This document shows positions 1 through 6,374 of a stretch of 6,650 nt of DNA, in pieces; the stretch's first letter is position 1; every line of letters begins with the position of its first letter. The stretch lies in the NCBI GenBank assembly GCA_023265355.1, contig JAHFTZ010000140.1, positions 1-6,650 of the forward strand, in the 5' to 3' direction. The notes under the pieces were generated by a model. The model worked only from the letters and a program-made list of their open reading frames with translations, did no database searches and was not told the origin of the DNA. A program made the position numbers and the translations under genes. The DNA comes from Terriglobus sp. (GTDB taxonomy: Bacteria; Acidobacteriota; Terriglobia; Terriglobales; Acidobacteriaceae).

Positions 1-952
1 CTCTGCCACCGTGCGCAATACTATGGTGGAACTGGCCGACGCGGGTCTGCTGGAGCAGCCGCATACTTCCGCCGGTCGCATCCCAACAGCGCAGGCGTTT
101 CGTATCTACGTGGAACATTTGAGCGGGAACGACCGCATCCATCCGGCGCTGCTGTCCAGCCGGTCGCGGTCGCAGATCGATTCCAGCTTTGAGGGGATCG
201 CCGGAACGCAGGCCTTCCTTGAGCGTACTTCGCACGTCCTCGCAACACTTTCCAGCGGTGTGGGCGTGGCGTTGGCCTCAGCAGATACGGCTGATCTGTT
301 GGAACACGTTCACTTCTCGCGTCTGGCGGTGAAGAAAGTCCTCGCCGTGGTGGTGTTGAAGTCGGGATTGGTGAGAGATCGGGTTCTTGCGTTGGACCGG
401 GATCTCGATCTGCGCGAGCTTGAGGCAGCCGCCCGCTTTCTGAACGAGAACTTCCGTGGATGGAGTGTGGAGCGTGTCCGTCTGGAGATTAAGCAGCGGA
501 CGGAGCGCGAGCGCAGTGAGTATCAGCGGATGCTCGAGGCGGTGAAAGAATTATGGTCCGGCGCTGTGCCTGAGGGCGAGCAACAGATTTACGTGGAAGG
601 CGTCTCCAACCTGATGATGGCGCCGGCGCTCGGCCAGGAAGAGCGCGAGCGTCTGCGCGAGATGCTGGTGGCGTTGGAGGCCAAAGAGCGTCTGGTCGCT
701 CTTCTGAATGCCTACGTGGACGCGCGGCAGGAGTCCGTGCGTGTGGTCTTCGATCTCGATGAGTACGCTCCAGCGATGCAGGGTCTGGTTCTGATTGCCG
801 CCCCCGCACGTCTACATGGAGAGAATCGCGGCGCTGTGGGCGTGATCGGACCGAAGCGCATGCAATACGAGAAGACAATGAACACCGTGGGCTATGTCGC
901 ACAGCTCTTTGACCGGATGCGACAGGCCAGTGACGAGAATTCGACACAGTGA
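1..952 (+). CDS. hrcA: Heat-inducible transcription repressor HrcA (5' end missing)
   Basis: HrcA represses class I heat-shock genes by binding CIRCE operators, with GroEL assisting its folding (family knowledge). The reading frame is already open at position 2 and encodes Ser-Ala-Thr-Val-Arg-Asn, the end of the conserved winged-helix DNA-binding segment, so the GTG at 11 is internal and the true start lies upstream. The visible part is 316 residues; full HrcA proteins are about 340-360. The winged-helix continues as LLEQPHTSAGRIPT, the family's most conserved block. The middle is the GAF-like and dimerisation region, including YVEGVSNLM. The C-terminal block GAVGVIGPKRMQYEK matches the family's G-x-GVIGP-x-RM-x-Y motif. 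It ends with TGA at 950-952, 16 bases before grpE, as expected for the first gene of a heat-shock operon. The identification is very secure. Confidence 0.96.
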   Translation, partial: SATVRNTMVELADAGLLEQPHTSAGRIPTAQAFRIYVEHLSGNDRIHPALLSSRSRSQIDSSFEGIAGTQAFLERTSHVLATLSSGVGVALASADTADLLEHVHFSRLAVKKVLAVVVLKSGLVRDRVLALDRDLDLRELEAAARFLNENFRGWSVERVRLEIKQRTERERSEYQRMLEAVKELWSGAVPEGEQQIYVEGVSNLMMAPALGQEERERLREMLVALEAKERLVALLNAYVDARQESVRVVFDLDEYAPAMQGLVLIAAPARLHGENRGAVGVIGPKRMQYEKTMNTVGYVAQLFDRMRQASDENSTQ

Positions 953-968
953 CGGGAAAGATACAGCG

Positions 969-1574
969 ATGGGAAATTTTCAAGACCGGTATAAGAGGTG
1001 GAAACAGATGAGAGAGATGGAGGGTGATCCAGTGAGTGAGGCAGAGATCTTGCAGGCAGCAGAACAGGTGGAGGGCGTACCTGTGGCAGAGTCCGAGGTA
1101 GGCTCGGTTACCCTGGCGGAGTTTGAGCAGGTCAAGCAGGAGCGCGATCAGTTGCTCGACCGCATGGCCCGGATGCAGGCAGAGTTCGACAACGCGCGCA
1201 AGCGCGACGCGAAGGAGCGGACGGAGTTCCGTGAATTTGCAGTGGGAAGCTCGGTAGAGCAGATCCTTCCTGTCCTGGATAATTTTCAGCTGGCCATGAA
1301 GGCGCAGGGAAGCCCGGAGCAGTTTCGCGAGGGCGTGGAGTTGATTCTTCGCCAGATGGAAGAGGCGATGAAGCAGCTCGGTGTCCAGAAGGTAGAGACG
1401 GTAGGAACGCAGTTCGATCCACGCTTCCACGAGGCGCTTGGATCGATTGAGACGACAGAGCATCCCGATCACCAGGTTCTGGAAGAAGTACGCGCCGGGT
1501 ATCGCATCAAAGAACGGCTTCTGCGCCCTGCGCTGGTTCGCATTGCGGTGAATCACGCGCAAACCGAAGCATAA
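969..1574 (+). CDS. grpE: GrpE, nucleotide exchange factor of DnaK
   Basis: GrpE is a cytoplasmic dimer that releases ADP from DnaK and so drives the Hsp70 cycle. From the ATG at 969 the protein has 201 residues, a normal length. Residues about 49-90 form the charged coiled-coil (EFEQVKQERDQLLDRMARMQ, then AEFDNARKRD, the conserved F-x-N-x-[RK]-[KR] region). The C-terminal beta domain carries the GrpE signature: FDPRFHEAL at 149-157, then GYRIKERLLRPALVRIAV at 177-194. It starts 16 bases after hrcA and ends 18 bases before dnaJ. The start is not certain: 969 has only a weak GGGAAAG upstream, while an in-frame ATG at 1008 follows AGAGGTGG with good spacing and would give 188 residues. The N-terminus is variable in this family and does not decide. 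A start at 894 is rejected because it would overlap hrcA. Confidence 0.95.
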   Translation: MGNFQDRYKRWKQMREMEGDPVSEAEILQAAEQVEGVPVAESEVGSVTLAEFEQVKQERDQLLDRMARMQAEFDNARKRDAKERTEFREFAVGSSVEQILPVLDNFQLAMKAQGSPEQFREGVELILRQMEEAMKQLGVQKVETVGTQFDPRFHEALGSIETTEHPDHQVLEEVRAGYRIKERLLRPALVRIAVNHAQTEA

Positions 1575-1592
1575 GAAGGAATCTACGAAAAG

Positions 1593-2729
1593 ATGAGTTC
1601 AACGGCGAATATGAAGCTTGATTACTACGAAGTGCTTTCGGTCTCGCGCGACGCCTCCGACCAGGAGCTGAAGTCGTCATACCGCAAGCTCGCGATGCAG
1701 TTCCATCCGGACAGAAATCCCGGCGATAAAGCCGCGGAGGACAAGTTCAAGCAGTGCAGCGAAGCTTACCAGGTACTGAGCGACCCGGAAAAGCGCGCTG
1801 CCTACGATCGCTATGGCCATGCCGGGCCCAGCAGCGGCTTTGGCGGTGGCGGAGGGTCTCCCTTTGGTGGACAGGATGTCGGCGACATCTTTGGCGACAT
1901 CTTCGGCGAGATGTTTAACATGGGTGGCAACACCGGCCGCCGTGCCTCGCGGGCGCAGCGTGGACGCGATCTTCGCTACGACATGAAGCTTGAGTTCGCC
2001 GACGCAGTCTTCGGTAAAGAGGAGACGATCAAGATCCGTCGCCTCGAAACCTGCGATGACTGTAGCGGAACCGGCGCTGCCCACGGCAAGCAGCCGCAGA
2101 CCTGCTCGCAGTGCAAGGGACACGGCCAGGTTCGCTTCCAGCAGGGCTTCTTCTCCGTTGCACGGCCCTGTCCCAAGTGCGGTGGTACTGGAACGACGAT
2201 CACCGATCCCTGCCTGACCTGCAAAGGGGAGACGCGGATGATGCGCGAGCACGAGATTCTGGTGAAGGTTCCCGCCGGTGTCGAAGACGGCACACGCATC
2301 CGCTATGGTAGCGAGGGCGAAGCTGGAAAGTATGGCGGTCCTGCGGGTGATCTCTACGTCTCCCTCAGCGTGGAGCCGCATGCCTTCTTCGAACGCGAGG
2401 GCGACGACCTGCACTGCGTGATTCCGATGTCGTTTCCGCAGGCTGCCCTTGGCATGGAGATCGAAGTGCCCACGATGGACGGTGTAACGTCGATCAACAT
2501 TCCGGAAGGAACTCAGAGCGGAAAGCGGTTCAAGCTGCGTGGACGTGGCGTGCCGCATCTGAACGAGCACGGCAAGGGCGATCTTGTCGTTGAGATCCGC
2601 GTGCAGACCCCGCAGAAGCTCAACAAGCAGCAGCGTGAGCTTCTCCGGCAGCTTGGGGAGACGATGGAAGTGCAGAACACGCCGCACACGCGAACGTTTC
2701 TGGACAAGATGAAGGACATCTTCAGCTAG
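1593..2729 (+). CDS. dnaJ: Chaperone protein DnaJ (class I Hsp40)
   Basis: DnaJ delivers unfolded clients to DnaK and stimulates its ATPase. The 378-residue protein has all class I parts in order. The J domain spans about residues 9-75, with His38-Pro39-Asp40, the DnaK-activating motif. A Gly/Phe-rich linker covers about 77-113. The zinc domain has four Cys pairs: C154/C157, C171/C174, C193/C196 and C207/C210. Two C-terminal beta domains and a dimerisation tail follow. The first three Cys repeats read CxxCxGxG, but the fourth is CLTCKGET, with Thr in place of the last Gly; the zinc ligands are intact. The ATG at 1593 has AAGAAGGA 12 bases upstream. An ATG at 1611 (MKLDYYEVL) is a possible shorter start but lacks a ribosome binding site. 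It is the third gene of the operon, with a terminator shortly after the stop. Confidence 0.97.
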   Translation: MSSTANMKLDYYEVLSVSRDASDQELKSSYRKLAMQFHPDRNPGDKAAEDKFKQCSEAYQVLSDPEKRAAYDRYGHAGPSSGFGGGGGSPFGGQDVGDIFGDIFGEMFNMGGNTGRRASRAQRGRDLRYDMKLEFADAVFGKEETIKIRRLETCDDCSGTGAAHGKQPQTCSQCKGHGQVRFQQGFFSVARPCPKCGGTGTTITDPCLTCKGETRMMREHEILVKVPAGVEDGTRIRYGSEGEAGKYGGPAGDLYVSLSVEPHAFFEREGDDLHCVIPMSFPQAALGMEIEVPTMDGVTSINIPEGTQSGKRFKLRGRGVPHLNEHGKGDLVVEIRVQTPQKLNKQQRELLRQLGETMEVQNTPHTRTFLDKMKDIFS

Positions 2730-2745
2730 AAGTATGTGGCAGACG

Positions 2746-2777
2746 AGCGCGACGCTTCGGCGTCGCGCTTTTTGTTT
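2746..2777 (+). terminator. Intrinsic terminator of the hrcA-grpE-dnaJ operon
   Basis: A perfect 10-bp stem (AGCGCGACGC at 2746-2755 with GCGTCGCGCT at 2760-2769) closes on the loop TTCG at 2756-2759. This makes C(UUCG)G, an exceptionally stable RNA tetraloop. Five T bases (2769-2773) follow, then G and TTT, so the + strand has both stem and U-tract. It starts 16 bases after the dnaJ stop. On the - strand the stem lies just past the rsmE stop but is not followed by T bases, so it is mainly the dnaJ terminator, though it may still help stop or protect the rsmE transcript. Confidence 0.9.
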
Positions 2778-3489
2778 ACAGGATCGAACTGGTGATTGCC
2801 AAGGCTGCAATGCAGGCTGTCTCCGCACGCAGAATACGTGGCCCAAGCGTAGCGTGGGTCCACTGCTGTGCTGAGAAGAGCGCCATCTCTTCCGGTGTCC
2901 ATCCACCCTCGGGGCCAACGGCGAGCGCGATGTCGCCAGTGTGATCTTTCAGCGCTGCGGCCAGTGTGTTCTCCTGCTCTGTCTCTGCAAGAAGGACGCG
3001 CGTCGCTGCGGTGCAGGTCTTGAGCGCAGCGGCGAGCGTAGCCGGATCATCCACCACTGGGATCTCTGTGCGGCGCGACTGCTTGGAGGATTCAAGCGCG
3101 ATGCGTCTCCAGCGTTCCACACGCTTGGCGGAGGCCTGCGCGAGATGCTTCTCGGTTCTGCGGGCGAGTACAGGTGTGATGCGTGCCGCGCCCAGTTCGG
3201 TCGCTTTCTCAATCGCCCACTCCAGGTGATCGAACTTGTAGATGGCGAGGTAGAGATGAACGGGAAGAGCGGAGTCGGACTCCATCTCCTCATGCAGGGT
3301 GAAGACGACCTCATCCTCAGCGACGTTAACGACTTCGGCGCGATGAAGAAAACCTCCTGCGACGACGTCGAAGATCTGTCCTGGCTCGGCGCGGAGGACG
3401 CGCGCGAGGTGCGATGCCTGATCGCCGGTGAGCGAAGCGGAGGTCCGTTCTTCGTTCCATTTGTCTGCGATCCAACGTCGGCGTGTCAT
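2776..3489 (-). CDS. rsmE: 16S rRNA (uracil-1498-N3)-methyltransferase RsmE
   Basis: RsmE uses S-adenosylmethionine to methylate N3 of U1498 of 16S rRNA in the assembled 30S subunit. From the ATG at 3489 the protein has 237 residues, usual for the family. It begins MTRRRW, like the typical RsmE N-terminus, and residues 1-70 form the PUA-like RNA-binding part. The SPOUT methyltransferase domain follows, with EKATELGAARITPV at 94-107, RWRRIALESSKQSRR at 126-140, GPEGGW at 192-197 and LGPRILRAETA at 215-225. The last two are the AdoMet-binding knot motifs. The frame stays open upstream to 3585, but those residues do not look like RsmE, and the ATG at 3489 has GAGG 9 bases upstream. The gene converges on dnaJ, and its stop overlaps the T-rich tail of the dnaJ terminator. 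Confidence 0.94.
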   Translation of the reverse strand: MTRRRWIADKWNEERTSASLTGDQASHLARVLRAEPGQIFDVVAGGFLHRAEVVNVAEDEVVFTLHEEMESDSALPVHLYLAIYKFDHLEWAIEKATELGAARITPVLARRTEKHLAQASAKRVERWRRIALESSKQSRRTEIPVVDDPATLAAALKTCTAATRVLLAETEQENTLAAALKDHTGDIALAVGPEGGWTPEEMALFSAQQWTHATLGPRILRAETACIAALAITSSIL

Positions 3490-3498
3490 CGTTTGCAT

Positions 3499-3502
3499 CC
3501 TC
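3499..3502 (-). promoter_or_regulatory. Ribosome binding site that sets the rsmE start
   Basis: GAGG on the - strand ends 9 bases before the ATG at 3489. For the alternative ATG at 3498 the same GAGG would touch the start codon, which is too close. This favours 3489, in agreement with the MTRRRW N-terminus. Confidence 0.6.
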
Positions 3503-3614
3503 GTTTGCTGTGGTCTTGTTTCGTCGCTGCCCGTGGATGAGTGTATCGCGTCTCCTGTGGAGAGAAAGAAATCGCCAGTGTTCATGCAGGTTTACATGGC
3601 AGTGAGAGGAACGG

Positions 3615-3773
3615 CACAAAACACCACGGGGAGCGCATGACGCGCTCCCCGTGGTGTTTTGCTTTTGTTGCTTTGCCTTTTGCATCCGCGATCTTTGCCA
3701 CCGCGTTGCGTCTTACCGTTGTCTATTCTCCCTGAATGAGAAGACATCGCGCCGCATTTCGTTCATAGCGACT
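3615..3773 (-). ncRNA. Candidate small RNA or attenuated rsmE leader
   Basis: The predicted transcript begins about 7 bases after the -10 box, near 3773, and ends at the hairpin near 3615, giving roughly 155-160 nt. What is seen: a promoter, a perfect terminator, and no well-supported gene between them. Before the terminator the RNA has an A-rich stretch (AAAAGGCAAAGCAACAAAAG), a composition seen in Hfq-binding RNAs; that link is inference. Two tiny frames occur. One of 17 codons (3713-3766, start within about 10 bases of the predicted RNA end) would have to be nearly leaderless. One of 39 codons starts with GTG at 3701 and runs through the hairpin to 3582. Neither has a ribosome binding site. 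The alternative is a long rsmE leader with conditional read-through. No known RNA family is recognised. Confidence 0.42.
3617..3661. terminator. Perfect 20-bp hairpin, bidirectional intrinsic terminator
   Basis: The arms 3617-3636 and 3642-3661 are perfectly complementary over 20 bp, with a 5-base loop (ATGAC on the + strand). The outer stem is AAAA on the left and TTTT on the right, and the core is GC-rich (CACCACGGGGAGCGC), the classic design that terminates in both directions. The + strand has the longer T-rich tail (TTTTGCTTTTG). On the - strand TTTT is followed by GTGCC, so that side relies on the T bases inside the stem. Nothing convincing is transcribed into it from the left, whereas a good - strand promoter lies to the right, so I read it mainly as the end of a leftward transcript. 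Confidence 0.82.
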
Positions 3774-3779
3774 ATCGAA

Positions 3780-3808
3780 TGTATAGAAGTCTGAAAAATC
3801 AGTGTCAA
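3780..3808 (-). promoter_or_regulatory. Sigma-70-type promoter directed toward rsmE
   Basis: On the - strand a perfect -35 box TTGACA (3808-3803) is followed by an ideal 17-base spacer and TATACA (3785-3780), which matches 4 of 6 positions of the -10 consensus. The bases just upstream on the - strand (about 3834-3809) are A/T-rich, with runs of T, and resemble an UP element. The predicted start of transcription is near 3773. It is the best promoter I can see in the window, and it lies only about 50 bases past the sdaA stop, so it cannot serve sdaA. Confidence 0.62.
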
Positions 3809-3827
3809 GTAAAAAATGTCATAGATC

Positions 3828-3855
3828 AAAATTCTGCGAGGAAAGTTTCCGTCGC
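3828..3855 (-). terminator. Possible weak terminator of sdaA
   Basis: Five bases after the sdaA stop, the - strand can form GCGA-(C bulge)-GGAA, loop ACT, TTCC-TCGC, an 8-bp stem with one bulged base. AGAATTTTG follows, giving only four T bases offset from the stem. It is in the right place but is short and imperfect, so transcription may continue into the stronger hairpin at 3617-3661. Confidence 0.3.
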
Positions 3856-3859
3856 TCGA

Positions 3860-5296
3860 TCAACATTCGATGACGTTGAGCGCCAGACCGGCGAGCGAGG
3901 TTTCCTTATAACGCGATTGCATATCGAGTCCCGTCTGGTACATCGTTCGAATCACCTGGTCGAGAGAGACCTTGTGCTCATCGGTTTCGTGCATCGCCAT
4001 GCGTGACGCGTTCACTGCTTTCACTGCGCCCATCGCGTTGCGTTCGATACATGGGATCTGCACCAGGCCACCGATGGGATCACACGTCATGCCAAGGTTG
4101 TGTTCCATACCGATCTCCGCAGCGTGCTCTACCTGCGCGTTGGTGCCGCCAAGCGCAGCGACAAGACCACCCGCAGCCATAGAGCATGCGACGCCGACCT
4201 CTCCCTGGCATCCGACCTCCGCACCGGAGATCGAAGCGTTCTCCTTGTAGAGGATGCCGATGGCCGCGGCGGTGAGGAAGTAGCGGACGATGCCGTCTTC
4301 GTTGGCGCCGTCGATGAAGTTGAGATAGTAGAGGCCGATGGCGGGGATCACTCCCGCAGCTCCGTTGGTCGGCGCGGTGACAACGCGACTGCCTGCCGCG
4401 TTCTCTTCATTGACGGCCATGGCGTAGATGGTGAGCCAGTCGAGGGGAGCGAGCGGATCGCGTGATCCCTGCTCCTTCAGGCGCGCGGAGAGGCGCTGCG
4501 CTCTGCGCCGCACGTTCAGGCCGCCGGGGAGAATGCCTCCCGTGCGCATGCCACGCTCCGCACAGTCGCGCATGGCGGACCAAAGCGCAAGGATGCCATC
4601 GCGTACCTTGTCCGTGTCCTGGTCGCCTGATGGATTCTCCACGCGCGGCCGAAGGATGGAGGCGTCCTGCGCCAGCGCCACTTCATTCTGGAACATGAGA
4701 TCGGCGATGGTGAGGTTACTTTTGTTTGCGAGTGTAAGAAGCTCTTCCGCGCTTCGGAAGGGGAAGGGCATAGTCCGGGAAGACTTCGGGAGAGCATCCT
4801 CTTCCGGCGAAAGCTCTTCCGCCGGAATCACGAAGCCTCCACCGATGGAAAAGTAAACGTGGGCTGCGACGATCTCTCCCGCGGCGTCGAAGGCGGTAAA
4901 GCGCATACCGTTGGGATGCGTCTTGACCTCAGGATCGGGATACATCTGGTCGCGATGGAAGACAAGATCGCGTTCGCGGAGGAATTCGATGGGATGGTCG
5001 CCGTGAAAGAGCAACTGCTTCTGGTTTGCGGCGCGCTCCAGAAGTGAGGCCATGTTCTCCGGCGTGATGGCATCAGGCTGTTGGTTGCTGAGCCCGGCCA
5101 GAACGGCATGGTCCGTGCCGTGACCGATGCCCGTCAGGGCGAGCGAACCGTAGAGATCGATCAGGACGCGACGGACATCGGGCAGGCGCGGCCCGGTCTC
5201 GTGAAGAAACGCAAGGGCCGCGCGCATGGGACCAACGGTGTGGGAGCTGGAAGGGCCGATACCGATCTTGAAGAGTTCGAAGAGACTCGTATTCAC
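3860..5296 (-). CDS. sdaA: L-serine dehydratase, iron-sulfur type, single chain
   Basis: This cytoplasmic enzyme deaminates L-serine to pyruvate and ammonia using an oxygen-sensitive [4Fe-4S] cluster instead of pyridoxal phosphate. The 478-residue protein is the single-chain form. Its N-terminal beta domain begins [20 protein letters not shown] (residues 5-24), the family hallmark. The catalytic alpha domain has [12 protein letters not shown] at 308-319, the cluster-binding [11 protein letters not shown] (C363), and [18 protein letters not shown] (C405 and C416). The last residue is Cys478. In the Legionella pneumophila enzyme, as I recall, three cysteines with the same spacing bind the cluster and the C-terminal Cys acts as a removable fourth ligand in the active site. 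The start is GTG at 5296, with AGAGGG 7 bases upstream. It follows the HEAT-protein gene by 25 bases and is probably co-transcribed with it. Confidence 0.95.
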   Translation of the reverse strand: MNTSLFELFKIGIGPSSSHTVGPMRAALAFLHETGPRLPDVRRVLIDLYGSLALTGIGHGTDHAVLAGLSNQQPDAITPENMASLLERAANQKQLLFHGDHPIEFLRERDLVFHRDQMYPDPEVKTHPNGMRFTAFDAAGEIVAAHVYFSIGGGFVIPAEELSPEEDALPKSSRTMPFPFRSAEELLTLANKSNLTIADLMFQNEVALAQDASILRPRVENPSGDQDTDKVRDGILALWSAMRDCAERGMRTGGILPGGLNVRRRAQRLSARLKEQGSRDPLAPLDWLTIYAMAVNEENAAGSRVVTAPTNGAAGVIPAIGLYYLNFIDGANEDGIVRYFLTAAAIGILYKENASISGAEVGCQGEVGVACSMAAGGLVAALGGTNAQVEHAAEIGMEHNLGMTCDPIGGLVQIPCIERNAMGAVKAVNASRMAMHETDEHKVSLDQVIRTMYQTGLDMQSRYKETSLAGLALNVIEC

Positions 5297-5303
5297 AGCA
5301 TGG

Positions 5304-5309
5304 CCCTCT
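5304..5309 (-). promoter_or_regulatory. Ribosome binding site for the GTG start of sdaA
   Basis: AGAGGG on the - strand lies 7 bases before the GTG at 5296. It supports this non-ATG start, which also gives the usual family N-terminus. It sits in the 25-base gap after the upstream gene, so translation of sdaA can start independently. Confidence 0.65.
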
Positions 5310-5321
5310 TTCGTCTTGTGG

Positions 5322-6233
5322 CTAACGCTTACGGACGACGCGCGCGGGCCTTGCTTCCGGCGTGCTGACGCGAATATAGGCTCCGCAGGCGATCAGACGC
5401 ACGGGAAGCTTGCTGTCTTCGAAGAGATTGCCGAGAGCTTTGAGGACCTCTGGACCGCGAAACTTCGCAAGCTCTTCCGCTGCTGCCAGGCGAACCCCTG
5501 TATCTTTGTCGGTCGTCGATGCGATCAGCTCGTCCCGGACAAAGTCCGTGTGGTCCTGCGCGAGTTGCTCAATCGCCACAACGCGGGGAGAGAGGCCGCC
5601 CTGCCCCTTCATATAGTGAAAGGCACCCAGGCCGATGCCAACGGGTGGCAGCAGGATTGTGGAGGCCTGGAGAGCCCCGAGTTTCGCGAGCGCGAGGGGA
5701 TTGTGCAGCGTGCGGTTGGCGTTGTGGACGCCCGTATTGAAGAATCCTCCATCGGCCTTGCGCTCGCCGCGGGCAATGGCGACCAGAACATCCTCTCCGC
5801 TCCGGTCATTCATCTTCCAGAGGGTCGAGGCTGCGGCCAGTGCGACCTGCGGCTCTGCGTCATCCAGGAGAGAGCGCAGGGCGGTGGTGAAGTTAGGGTT
5901 CTTCGTCTCTCCCGCAGCGACGATGGAAGCGACCCGGACATCCACTTCCTTGTTATCGAAGTGAGCGCTCAGAATAGTGAAGGCCTTCGGAGAGTGTCCC
6001 ATAAGACCCAGCGCGGCGATGGCCTGCAACTGTGTGTCAACGCTCTTGGCTTCGAGTGCTGTATTGATCTGCGACCACGCTTCGTCGACTGAGGGAGCCG
6101 TTGAGGCGTCCGCGGCGGCGGTTGCCTTATCATCCGGCGGCGTGTCCTGTGCCTGAACCAGGTTGGGAAGGAGCAGAAGCAGAGCGCCTGCGGTGAAGAG
6201 TGTGACTTTTCTCGGGCGAGTGGATACGTACAT
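5322..6233 (-). CDS. Secreted HEAT-repeat-like protein of unknown function
   Basis: The 303-residue protein starts with a likely Sec signal peptide: basic MYVSTRPRK, hydrophobic core LFTAGALLLLL, then VQA at 26-28 before a predicted cut at A28/Q29. No lipobox Cys is present, so it is probably periplasmic and soluble. Residues about 50-157 look like paired alpha-helices of HEAT/Armadillo type (for example TQLQAIAALGLMG, DVRVASIVAAGET, PQVALAAASTLWKM). Similar helices return at about 215-290 (GVRLAAAEELAKF, PVRLIACGAYIRV). Between them, residues 164-213 break the pattern and include a hydrophobic Gly/Pro-containing part (ASTILLPPVGIGLGAF). The C-terminus is basic (RPARVVRKR). Such repeats usually form protein-binding scaffolds; no catalytic motif is visible and the partner is unknown. 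The ATG has GGAG 10 bases upstream. It lies 25 bases before sdaA on the same strand. Confidence 0.83.
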   Translation of the reverse strand: MYVSTRPRKVTLFTAGALLLLLPNLVQAQDTPPDDKATAAADASTAPSVDEAWSQINTALEAKSVDTQLQAIAALGLMGHSPKAFTILSAHFDNKEVDVRVASIVAAGETKNPNFTTALRSLLDDAEPQVALAAASTLWKMNDRSGEDVLVAIARGERKADGGFFNTGVHNANRTLHNPLALAKLGALQASTILLPPVGIGLGAFHYMKGQGGLSPRVVAIEQLAQDHTDFVRDELIASTTDKDTGVRLAAAEELAKFRGPEVLKALGNLFEDSKLPVRLIACGAYIRVSTPEARPARVVRKR

Positions 6234-6304
6234 AAGTGCGGGGCTCCGTGTGTTCTATGTGCAGGGATTGCGGTGTTGGAAGTACATCAAATGAATAGAT
6301 GCGA

Positions 6305-6332
6305 TTGTCCCCTGTTGCCGATGCTATACACT
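6305..6332 (+). promoter_or_regulatory. Possible promoter of the YifB/ComM-family gene
   Basis: In the 141-base divergent gap, TTGTCC (6305-6310) is separated by 16 bases from TACACT (6327-6332), each matching 4 of 6 consensus positions. An overlapping TATACA (6325-6330) is an alternative -10 box. Transcription would start near 6340, leaving a leader of about 35 bases before the ATG at 6375. A small inverted repeat, TTGTG-A-CACAA (6339-6349), lies at the predicted start site. I could not find a convincing promoter for the leftward HEAT-protein gene. Confidence 0.35.
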
Positions 6333-6374
6333 GCGACCTTGTGACACAATCTTCTCGTTGAGCGGGTTCAGAAG

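Larger units (their letters stand above)
3490..3859. other. 370-base intergenic region without a convincing protein gene
   Basis: This lies between the rsmE start and the sdaA stop, both on the - strand. From right to left it holds a weak hairpin just after sdaA, a good - strand promoter, about 110 bases of untranslated-looking sequence with an A-rich stretch (- strand), a 20-bp perfect hairpin, and about 125 bases leading to rsmE. Its right half is clearly richer in A/T than the genes around it. Short open frames exist on both strands, but they lack ribosome binding sites or run straight through the hairpin, and none resembles a family I know. Confidence 0.7.

Noticed and set aside
489..1562. 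A 357-codon - strand frame opposite hrcA and grpE
   Set aside because: It is antisense to two well-identified genes, spans their junction and encodes an Arg/His/Leu-rich sequence with no family features.
1677..2918. A 413-codon open frame on the - strand opposite dnaJ
   Set aside because: It lies entirely antisense to a certain dnaJ gene and then runs through the terminator into rsmE in another frame. Its sequence shows no recognisable domain, and long antisense frames are common in GC-rich DNA.
3490..3585. Extension of rsmE upstream to an ATG at 3585
   Set aside because: The extra 32 residues do not resemble any RsmE N-terminus, and the ATG at 3489 has a well-placed GAGG and gives the usual MTRRRW start.
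3587..3615. A possible own promoter for rsmE (TTGTGC, 17 bases, TGTAAA on the - strand)
   Set aside because: The -35 box matches only three positions and overlaps the edge of the hairpin, so I do not list it as a feature, although rsmE must be transcribed from somewhere.
3582..3701. A 39-codon - strand frame starting with GTG (VAKIADAKGKATKAK...)
   Set aside because: The Lys/Ala-rich start looks protein-like, but there is no ribosome binding site, and the frame reads straight through the 20-bp hairpin, where the codons are dictated by the palindrome.
5226..6092. A 288-codon + strand frame opposite the HEAT-protein gene and the sdaA start
   Set aside because: The - strand reading has a signal peptide, repeats and ribosome binding sites, whereas this frame has no recognisable features and would overlap both genes head-on.
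6339..6349. TTGTG-A-CACAA inverted repeat as a regulator binding site
   Set aside because: Its position near a possible transcription start is suggestive, but a 5-bp repeat arises often by chance and there is no second copy in the gap.
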